Assembly: GCA_013153765.1 (NCBI GenBank)
Contig: JAADDT010000115.1
Coordinates: forward strand, 1-10,959
Length of the DNA: 10,959 nucleotides
Direction: 5' to 3'
Origin: Aquificota bacterium
GTDB lineage: Bacteria > Aquificota > Aquificia > Aquificales > Hydrogenothermaceae
Each line of letters opens with the position of its first letter. Position 1 is the first letter of the stretch. Below the pieces are notes generated by a model. The model made no database searches and was not told the origin of the DNA. It saw only the letters and a list, made by a program, of their open reading frames with translations. Below, piece after piece: positions 1-5,312 of the stretch. The position numbers and the translations under genes are program-made.

Positions 1-345
1 GAAGAAAAAGACCTGATAATACAAAAGGCAAAGGAAAAGGTTCAGGAAAGGCTGAAGGAACTGCTTGGGGAAGAGTATTCCGAAAGGGCTTTCATAGAGG
101 CAACCTTACTGGCTGACAAGATGGACATTACGGAGGAGATTGTAAGGTTAAAATCACACATAAAAAGGTTTAAGGAGCTTTTAAATCTGGACGCTCCTAT
201 AGGAAGGAAGATGGACTTCCTGTGTCAAGAGATGCACAGGGAGATAAACACGCTGGGAAATAAGATGCCGGACTTTTCTCCCTATACCGTGGAGATGAAA
301 GCCCAGCTTGAGAAAATCAGACAACAGGTGCAGAATATAGAATGA
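1..345 (+). CDS. yicC: YicC/YloC family endoribonuclease, C-terminal part (5' truncated by window)
   Basis: The reading frame is open from the first base, so only the last 114 residues are present; family members are close to 290 residues. The visible part is the conserved C-terminal (DUF1732) domain, with the hallmark runs KMDITEEIVRLKSHI, GRKMDFLCQEMHREINTLGNK and, at the very end, the typical VEMKAQLEKIRQQVQNIE finish. The first ATG in the frame (base 121) lies inside the conserved domain and is not the start. YicC proteins are cytoplasmic endoribonucleases linked to RNA turnover and stationary-phase survival; that role is family knowledge. The gene overlaps the downstream protease gene by ATGA, which suggests co-transcription and coupled translation. 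Confidence 0.93.
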   Translation, partial: EEKDLIIQKAKEKVQERLKELLGEEYSERAFIEATLLADKMDITEEIVRLKSHIKRFKELLNLDAPIGRKMDFLCQEMHREINTLGNKMPDFSPYTVEMKAQLEKIRQQVQNIE

Positions 346-1613
346 TGAGGAAAGTAATACTTTTTGCAGTGGCTTTACTGTTTGTGTCCTGTGCAAGGAC
401 TTACGACCCGCTGGCAGGTAAAGAGGTGTTTACCCTCCTGCCGACGGAGAAGGAAGTCCAGATAGGGAAGATGTATGTCCCTATGGCTATTGACGAAAAC
501 GACGGACGGTATCCTGACAGGGAAGTCCAGCAGTACATACAGGAAATAGGTCAGAAAATAGCCAGACACACTCCACGGAAACTGAACTACCAGTTCTATC
601 TGGTGAACACGCAGGCTGTTAACGCCTTTGCCCTTCCCGGAGGCTTTGTTTTCGTCAACAGGGGGCTTGTGTTGTCCCTGAACAAGGAGGACGAGCTCGC
701 CGGAGTTATAGCCCACGAGCTTGCCCACATAAACGCAAGACACCACGCAAAATTCCTTGAAAAGATGTACGGTATGAACATACTCCTTTCTGTGGCAAGC
801 ATCTTTGCTTACCAGACCAAGTACGGGGACATTCTGATGAACTTCGGCAAGATAGGGGCACAGCTAATATCCCTCAAGTGGAGCAGGGATCAGGAAAGGG
901 AGGCTGACAGGTTAGGCGTCCGTTTTGCCTACGAAGCCGGCTACGACCCGAGGGGACTGCTTGATACATTCAAAATATTCAAAAAAATGGAAAAGGTTAA
1001 ACAACCGGAATGGCTACTGACACACCCTTTACCGGAAACCCGTATAAAAGAGGTAAAAGAGCTTATAGCAAAGCTTGACCTGAACAGACCGCTTATAAAG
1101 GACACACCACGCTTCCACAGGATTAAGAAAAAATTAGAAGAAACAAAACCCTCCTTTGACCTGTTTTATCAGGCAAAGGAAAAACTCGTCCAGAAGAAAA
1201 AGTTAGCCGCCCTTGAACTGCTGAACAAGTCCCTACAGCTTTTCCCTGACAACAATGCATCACTTACGCTAAAAGCCTTCATACTCCTATCTGAAGACAA
1301 GTACAGGGAAGGGACCGAGCTTGCCGTTAAGGCTACAAAACTTGACGAACTTTATTTCAAGCCACACTTCTTTGCAGGATACGGCTACTTTAAGCTAAAA
1401 CAGTACGAAAAAAGCATTTACTACCTTGAAAAGGCAAAAAACCTGATACCGGACTTTCCGGACGTTTACTACTTCTTAGGCAGGAGCTACGAAGCACTTG
1501 GAAGGCTTTCCGAGGCGGCTAAAAACTACAGAAAAGCCCTCCAGCTTTCGGACGGTAAAAGGGGCTGGGAAAAGGACGCCGAAAGGAGACTGAGAAGGAT
1601 ACTGGGCTCTTAA
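342..1613 (+). CDS. BepA-like M48 family zinc metalloprotease lipoprotein with C-terminal TPR repeats
   Basis: This 423-residue protein starts with a short lipoprotein signal (hydrophobic stretch, then FVSC with Cys17 as the likely lipidated residue), so it should sit on the periplasmic side of an envelope membrane. The M48 domain spans about 35-245: zinc motif AHELAHINARH (His125, Glu126, His129), third ligand in the QEREADRLG segment (Glu185 by the family ExxxD spacing), and a conserved THPLPETR, whose His228 matches the His that in E. coli BepA can also contact zinc. Residues 270-405 form TPR-like helix pairs, for example SIYYLEKAKNLIPDFPDVYYFLG. This protease-TPR layout matches BepA/YfgC, which monitors outer-membrane protein assembly; the same job is inferred here. 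The start overlaps the yicC stop (ATGA), with only a weak AGGTG about 11 bases upstream, so translation may be coupled. A second ATG follows immediately and could be used instead. Confidence 0.9.
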   Translation: MMRKVILFAVALLFVSCARTYDPLAGKEVFTLLPTEKEVQIGKMYVPMAIDENDGRYPDREVQQYIQEIGQKIARHTPRKLNYQFYLVNTQAVNAFALPGGFVFVNRGLVLSLNKEDELAGVIAHELAHINARHHAKFLEKMYGMNILLSVASIFAYQTKYGDILMNFGKIGAQLISLKWSRDQEREADRLGVRFAYEAGYDPRGLLDTFKIFKKMEKVKQPEWLLTHPLPETRIKEVKELIAKLDLNRPLIKDTPRFHRIKKKLEETKPSFDLFYQAKEKLVQKKKLAALELLNKSLQLFPDNNASLTLKAFILLSEDKYREGTELAVKATKLDELYFKPHFFAGYGYFKLKQYEKSIYYLEKAKNLIPDFPDVYYFLGRSYEALGRLSEAAKNYRKALQLSDGKRGWEKDAERRLRRILGS

Positions 1614-1897
1614 GGATACAGCTGTTCGCCGGTATCCGGGTCGTATATAAAAATAGCCTTTACAGGACAGGCTTCAGCTGCCCTGAAAATCTCTTCTTCT
1701 TCCTCAGGCGTAAGGTCAAGTATTACCTCCTGTCTTTTCAGCTTTTGGGCTTCTTCCATTACCTTTTCCTTATCCTTTCCCGGCTCAAGTATTACCGCTT
1801 TATGCTTCCTGTCCAGCTCTATGTATTTTGTCTCTTCAGCACAGGGACCTATCCCTTCACATATTATTCTGTCAACCACAACCTTCAGTTTTCCCAT
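1610..1897 (-). CDS. Small ferredoxin with a three-cysteine, probably [3Fe-4S], cluster motif
   Basis: This is a 95-residue acidic protein with the single-cluster ferredoxin layout: Cys13, Cys19 and a distant Cys77 in the EACPVKAIF segment. The usual second ligand, in the middle of CxxCxxC, is Ile16 (CEGIGPC), so only three cysteines remain. That pattern is typical of [3Fe-4S] ferredoxins such as those serving cytochromes P450; the cluster type is inferred. An in-frame GTG at 1903 is possible, but the GGAGG at 1905-1909 ends one base from it and lies 7 bases from the ATG at 1897, so I chose the ATG. Residues 40-72 are a highly charged insert (LTPEEEEEIF) between the first and last ligands. 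The gene converges on the protease gene, and both stop codons lie within TTAA at 1610-1613. It could supply electrons to the nitrate genes downstream, but nothing links them directly. Confidence 0.85.
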   Translation of the reverse strand: MGKLKVVVDRIICEGIGPCAEETKYIELDRKHKAVILEPGKDKEKVMEEAQKLKRQEVILDLTPEEEEEIFRAAEACPVKAIFIYDPDTGEQLYP

Positions 1898-1972
1898 CTG
1901 CACTCCTCCCGTTTATTAAGGCAGAAATAGATTATAATTGATTTTTAATAAAATGGGAAAGGGACGGGCAGT
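1898..1972. promoter_or_regulatory. Divergent promoter region between the ferredoxin gene and lnt
   Basis: This 75-base gap must hold the promoters of both divergent genes. Its centre is AT-rich and contains ATTATAAT (1931-1938), which gives a perfect TATAAT -10 box on the plus strand (1933-1938) and another on the minus strand (1936-1931). Neither has a convincing -35 box at the right distance. A second candidate -10, TAAAAT, is at 1949-1954. Upstream of lnt there is only a weak AAGGGA (1959-1964) as ribosome binding site. Assignment of any one box is tentative. Confidence 0.4.
1905..1909 (-). promoter_or_regulatory. Shine-Dalgarno of the ferredoxin gene, decides the start
   Basis: Read on the minus strand this is GGAGG within GGGAGGAG. 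It is 7 bases from the ATG at 1897 but only 1 base from the upstream in-frame GTG at 1903, which favours the ATG. Confidence 0.7.
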
Positions 1973-3499
1973 ATGAAAAAAATTTTCCTATCGGCACTGG
2001 CAGGACTGTTAATATCCCTATCCTTTCCCAATACGTTCCTGCCGTTTGTTTATCTGGGGGGATTTTTCATTCTTTTTATGCAGGTTGAAAGGGCAAAAAA
2101 CTACAGGGAGGCTTTCCTTCAGGTTTTTACAGCCGGCTTTACCTTTACGGTGTTTTCCTTTTACTGGATAGTTTTTGCCACCAGCTACTACGGTGATGTT
2201 AGCCTTCCCGTTTCTGCCCTTATGCTGGTCGTCTTTTCTGCCGTCTTTTCCCTTTTCCAGTTCGTCCCTTTTGGAACAGCCCTTTATTTTTTAAGGAAAC
2301 TAAAATACTACCTGTTTCTGGCTCCGTTCCTGTGGACAGCCCTTGAGGTGTTGAGGGAGTTTTTCCCTTTTACCGGCTTTCCGTGGAACCTGCTGGGCTA
2401 CACACTGTCTTACATAAATCCGGTGGCACAGGTCGTTTCTTTCGGCAGTGTTTATTCCCTTTCCTTTTTAGCGGTTTTCTTCGCCGTGGCTATGTACCTG
2501 TTTTACAGGGACAGGACGCCAGCCTCCGCAGGTCTGGTTCTGTTTTCCATTTTGCTTTTTGCAGGACTGTTTGTATGGGGAAAGGGAAGGATAGGGGACT
2601 ACAGGGACAGTGGAATACCGAAAAACATAGCCGTTATACAGGGCAACATTACGGAGGACGTTAAGCTTGACGAAAGCAGTCGCCTTGACGTGATTGCCAA
2701 ATATTTAAGCCTGATTAAAAAAGCGTCTGAATATCCGGTTGACCTTATAATACTTCCCGAGTCTGCCGTTCCGGTCTATCCACTGCTTGAGCCTGCGGAC
2801 GTTTACCAGCTTTACTTTTTTGATAGGCTAAAGGAAGTGAAAAAACCTTTACTGGCAGGATTTGACAACCTGTTTTACGAAGGGGAGGAGCTTTACCTTT
2901 ACAACTCCGTTTTTCTTATAGACGAGAACGGAAAGCCGGTTGATTACTACAGTAAGATAAAACTCGTCCCGTTTGGCGAGTACGTCCCTTCACCTTTCGG
3001 CTTTTTAAGGAAGCTTTTTCCCTATCTGGAGGGATACGACTTTTTTGCAGGTAAGGAAAAGAAGGTTTTAAAATACAGGGAGTTTAAGATAGTCCCTCTT
3101 GTCTGTTTTGAAGCCATATTTCCCGTTTTCGTAGGGGAGTTTTCAAGGAGGGGAAACCTGATAGTGAACATTACCAATGACGCTTGGTTTGGCAGAACTT
3201 CCGCACCGTTCCAGCACTTTGAGATGGCAAGAGTAAGGGCTATAGAAAACAACAGGTACCTTGTAAGGGCGGCGAACACAGGCATTTCCGCCGTAATAAA
3301 CCCTGTAGGCAAGCCTGTCTCCACCCTTAACCTGTTTGAGGAAGGTATTATTCTGGACAGGGTTTACCTGATAGAGGAAAACTCGTTCTGGAACAGCCAC
3401 TACCCTCTCGTGGCACTGGTTTTCTTCCTGTCCTTTCTCCTTACACTGGGAACTGTCCTTTTCCTAAACCTCCGCAAACCTGTCCATAAAACGGTATAA
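1973..3499 (+). CDS. lnt: Apolipoprotein N-acyltransferase
   Basis: Lnt adds the third acyl chain to the N-terminal cysteine of lipoproteins in the inner membrane, using phospholipid as donor. The 508-residue protein has the usual size and layout: about six hydrophobic membrane segments in residues 1-205, a periplasmic nitrilase-like domain in about 217-470, and a last membrane helix near 478-500. The catalytic triad is visible as Glu263 (LPESAVP), Lys328 (YSKIKLVPFGEYVP) and Cys378 (PLVCFEAIFP). The family signature ITNDAWFG (400-407) and the following HFEMARVRAIENNRYLVRAANTG are intact. ATG at 1973 begins a typical MKKIF membrane start. The 3' end overlaps the convergent amidotransferase gene by 36 bases. 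Its likely clients include the lipoprotein encoded at 342-1613. Confidence 0.95.
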   Translation: MKKIFLSALAGLLISLSFPNTFLPFVYLGGFFILFMQVERAKNYREAFLQVFTAGFTFTVFSFYWIVFATSYYGDVSLPVSALMLVVFSAVFSLFQFVPFGTALYFLRKLKYYLFLAPFLWTALEVLREFFPFTGFPWNLLGYTLSYINPVAQVVSFGSVYSLSFLAVFFAVAMYLFYRDRTPASAGLVLFSILLFAGLFVWGKGRIGDYRDSGIPKNIAVIQGNITEDVKLDESSRLDVIAKYLSLIKKASEYPVDLIILPESAVPVYPLLEPADVYQLYFFDRLKEVKKPLLAGFDNLFYEGEELYLYNSVFLIDENGKPVDYYSKIKLVPFGEYVPSPFGFLRKLFPYLEGYDFFAGKEKKVLKYREFKIVPLVCFEAIFPVFVGEFSRRGNLIVNITNDAWFGRTSAPFQHFEMARVRAIENNRYLVRAANTGISAVINPVGKPVSTLNLFEEGIILDRVYLIEENSFWNSHYPLVALVFFLSFLLTLGTVLFLNLRKPVHKTV

Positions 3500-4162
3500 A
3501 AGCTCCATTATCCGGCGGAAGTTTTCCGTTTCTGACAGTATTTCCTCCGGCTTTTGTATGTACCTGCCGTCTTCCATTAATTCCTGAACGGAGTTTTCAA
3601 TGAGAGCCTGTGCGGAGGGCAGGTCTGTCTCAAGGTGGAACTGTAGTCCAATCACCTTCCCGCCGTTGTACTCAAACGCCTGATTGGTGCAGGCTTCACT
3701 GGAGGCCGTATGTACCGCTCCAGCCGGTATCTCAAAGGTATCGCCGTGCCAGTGGAAGGGGACAAAGCTTTCAGGCAGTACGGAAAAAATCCCAGACCTT
3801 TTCCCTTCCTCAGTCAGGTTTACGGGAAACCAGCCTATCTCCTTTTCCCTGTTTTTGTAAACCTTTCCTCCCAGAACATCGGCTATCAGCTGTGCTCCGA
3901 GGCAGATGCCCAGAACCTTTTTGTTTTCCTTTATGGCTTTTTCTATGTATTTTTTTTCCTCCTTCAGCCAGCTAAATTTGTCGTCGTCGTAAACGCCCAT
4001 AGGTCCTCCCATCACCACCAGCATGTCAAAACTGTCCGTCTGGGGAAGTTTTTCTCCCAAAAACAGCCTCGTTCCCGTTATGGAATGGTTCCTTTCTTCA
4101 GCCCACCTGTATATGTTTGCAGGCGTTTCAAAATAGACGTGCTGTATGTAGTGTATCCTCAT
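3464..4162 (-). CDS. GMP synthase-like class I glutamine amidotransferase
   Basis: This 232-residue stand-alone GATase domain would hydrolyse glutamine to glutamate and ammonia. The triad is complete: nucleophile Cys87 in GICLGAQL, and His176 with Glu178 in LQFHLETD. The oxyanion region MGGPMGVYDDD (51-61) and the HWHGDTFEIP segment (137-146) are those of the GMP-synthase-like (COG0518) branch, not of TrpG or carbamoyl-phosphate synthase. No synthetase domain is attached, so the acceptor of the ammonia is unknown. The start overlaps the stop of the TrpD2-like gene as ATGA, with GGAGG just upstream, which indicates an operon and probably coupled translation. The last 36 bases overlap the convergent end of lnt. 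Its place beside the nitrate genes suggests a role in nitrogen metabolism or glutamine sensing (inference). Confidence 0.87.
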   Translation of the reverse strand: MRIHYIQHVYFETPANIYRWAEERNHSITGTRLFLGEKLPQTDSFDMLVVMGGPMGVYDDDKFSWLKEEKKYIEKAIKENKKVLGICLGAQLIADVLGGKVYKNREKEIGWFPVNLTEEGKRSGIFSVLPESFVPFHWHGDTFEIPAGAVHTASSEACTNQAFEYNGGKVIGLQFHLETDLPSAQALIENSVQELMEDGRYIQKPEEILSETENFRRIMELLYRFMDRFAEV

Positions 4163-5166
4163 AACACCTCCCTCTCGGTTATTTCTGCGTACTTTTTAAA
4201 CTTTTCGTAAGCTTTGCCGGAATGTAGAGCCTCCCTGCCCATTTCCACAGCTTCCGGCAAACTGTCGTAAAGACCGTAAGCCACCATAAGTATTCCTGCC
4301 GTCAAAAGGGCAAATTCCTCAAGCTGTCTGTCTTTTCCCTGTAGCAGATCAAGGCAAAGCCTTCCGTTTTCCTCCGCAGTTATTCTCCTTAAAACGGCGT
4401 TTTTATCAATGCCTTCAGGATATACCACCGTTTCCCTGCCGTTGAAAAAAACCTTCGTTTCGTGGTTAGGGAAAGGTTCAACACCACCTTCAAGGCTTTT
4501 GAAAACGGTTATCTTTTCCATTCCCACGTACCTTGCAAGTTCGGTGTATTTCTGAATGTACGGAAGATGGGACACGCCTGTTATCACCCTGTCCGTTCTG
4601 AAAGGATTTAGCATTCTTTCCATCGTATTGTGGTAAGTCCTTAAACCGAACTCCCTCCTTTTTTCCATCAGGTTGAACAATTTTTGTGCAAATAAGCTCT
4701 GATGGGCAAAACCAAAACCTGTCTCCGTCAGAGCTTTTACCACAGTTTCCTTTTTTGCAGGCGTTTTTGCTCCCATCTTCTCAAGAACCTGATGGTACGT
4801 AATTCCGTATTTTGAAGGGACTTTCTCCGCACCGTGTCCGGAAAGGTAAACTCCACAGCTTGTAGCTATGAATATGGACGCCGGAAGGATGTGGACAGAC
4901 CTGTCTTTCCCGTCGTAGTTTACCGCAAGGTCAAGTGGTTTTACAGGCAGGTCTATAAAATCCATATACTCCCTGTGTGCGTCAATAAAACCTTTCAACT
5001 CATTTATAGACGCGTACTTTATCCTTTCGGCAGACCAGAAAGCACCTGTTTGCAGGTCTGTTGCCCTGCCGTCTATTATGCTTTTTTCCGCCGTGTAAGC
5101 CTCCTCCTGCGTAAGGTCTTTAAACCTTTTCTTTCCCGCACCGACCTTTTTCAAGAACTGGAGCAT
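4159..5166 (-). CDS. TrpD2/CnaT-like protein (anthranilate phosphoribosyltransferase fold), divergent from nirA
   Basis: The 335-residue protein has the TrpD architecture: a helical N-terminal domain (about 1-72, with LTQEEAYTAEKSIIDG) and a phosphoribosyltransferase-like domain (about 75-325). Where TrpD has the PRPP-binding GTGGD loop this protein has NYDGKDR (83-89), followed by LPASIFIATSCGVYLSGHGAEK; RTYHNTMERMLNPFR (176-190) replaces the GxRTxFNxLGPLxNP segment. These changes place it with TrpD2/YbiB and CnaT proteins rather than tryptophan enzymes. E. coli YbiB binds nucleic acids, and CnaT of Anabaena is needed for expression of the nitrate (nir) operon; I recall both as published findings. 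A regulatory role at the divergent nirA operon is therefore inferred. A GTG at 5187 would add seven residues, but AAAGGAG lies inside that extension, 8 bases from the ATG at 5166. It ends in an ATGA overlap with the amidotransferase gene. Confidence 0.85.
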   Translation of the reverse strand: MLQFLKKVGAGKKRFKDLTQEEAYTAEKSIIDGRATDLQTGAFWSAERIKYASINELKGFIDAHREYMDFIDLPVKPLDLAVNYDGKDRSVHILPASIFIATSCGVYLSGHGAEKVPSKYGITYHQVLEKMGAKTPAKKETVVKALTETGFGFAHQSLFAQKLFNLMEKRREFGLRTYHNTMERMLNPFRTDRVITGVSHLPYIQKYTELARYVGMEKITVFKSLEGGVEPFPNHETKVFFNGRETVVYPEGIDKNAVLRRITAEENGRLCLDLLQGKDRQLEEFALLTAGILMVAYGLYDSLPEAVEMGREALHSGKAYEKFKKYAEITEREVL

Positions 5167-5174
5167 TCCCTTTT

Positions 5175-5181
5175 CTCCTTT
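5175..5181 (-). promoter_or_regulatory. Shine-Dalgarno of the TrpD2-like gene, decides the start
   Basis: Minus-strand AAAGGAG is spaced 8 bases from the ATG at 5166. Because it would be inside the coding sequence if translation began at the GTG at 5187, it argues for the shorter protein. Confidence 0.65.
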
Positions 5182-5211
5182 GCACACTTTTTGTGAAAAA
5201 AACCTTTACAG

Positions 5212-5217
5212 ATTTTA
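5212..5217 (-). promoter_or_regulatory. Candidate -10 box for the TrpD2-like/amidotransferase operon
   Basis: Minus-strand TAAAAT (one mismatch to TATAAT) lies about 45 bases upstream of the ATG at 5166 in an AT-rich stretch. There is no clear -35 box at 16-18 bases. The sequence around it contains GTAAA twice, four bases apart (5205-5218). Tentative. Confidence 0.3.
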
Positions 5218-5261
5218 CCAGAAAATCGTGGAATTATTGATTTTTCCGTGTTTCTCAGTTT

Positions 5262-5277
5262 TGGCACGGTTATTGAA
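5262..5277 (+). promoter_or_regulatory. Candidate sigma-54 (-24/-12) promoter of the nirA operon
   Basis: The sequence TGGCACG-GTTA-TTGAA fits the sigma-54 consensus TGGCACG-N4-TTGCW at every specified base except the C of the -12 GC, which is A5276. The GG at 5263-5264 and the G at 5275 have the exact 10-base spacing. Counting 12 bases from the -12 position puts the start of transcription near 5288, 25 bases before the nirA ATG and upstream of its ribosome binding site. The sigma-70 alternative (TTGGCA at 5261-5266) has no good -10 box 16-18 bases downstream. No clear NtrC enhancer was seen. Activity with the A at -12 is uncertain. Confidence 0.5.
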
Positions 5278-5300
5278 TATACGGTTATTAAACGGTTAAC
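5266..5300 (+). repeat. Three direct ACGGTTA repeats in the nirA leader/promoter
   Basis: ACGGTTATT occurs at 5266-5274 and 5281-5289, and ACGGTTAAC at 5292-5300. The repeat starts are 15 and 11 bases apart. The first copy lies within the candidate sigma-54 promoter; the others cover the expected transcription start and leader. A binding site for a regulator is possible; chance similarity in AT-rich DNA cannot be excluded. Confidence 0.5.
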
Positions 5301-5312
5301 AAGCAGGTGGAA

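Noticed and set aside
3710-4210. Plus-strand open frame of 166 codons across the amidotransferase gene
   Set aside because: It lies opposite a gene with a complete catalytic triad and has no motif or credible start signal.
4159-5166. Annotation as trpD, anthranilate phosphoribosyltransferase of tryptophan synthesis
   Set aside because: The PRPP loop GTGGD is replaced by NYDGKDR, the NxLGPLxNP segment is altered, and no trp genes are nearby; TrpD2/CnaT-type fits better.
5205-5218. NtcA-like site (GTA-N8-TAC) in the nirA divergent region
   Set aside because: The GTAAA copies are direct, not inverted, and the GTA-N8-TAC spacing is not met.
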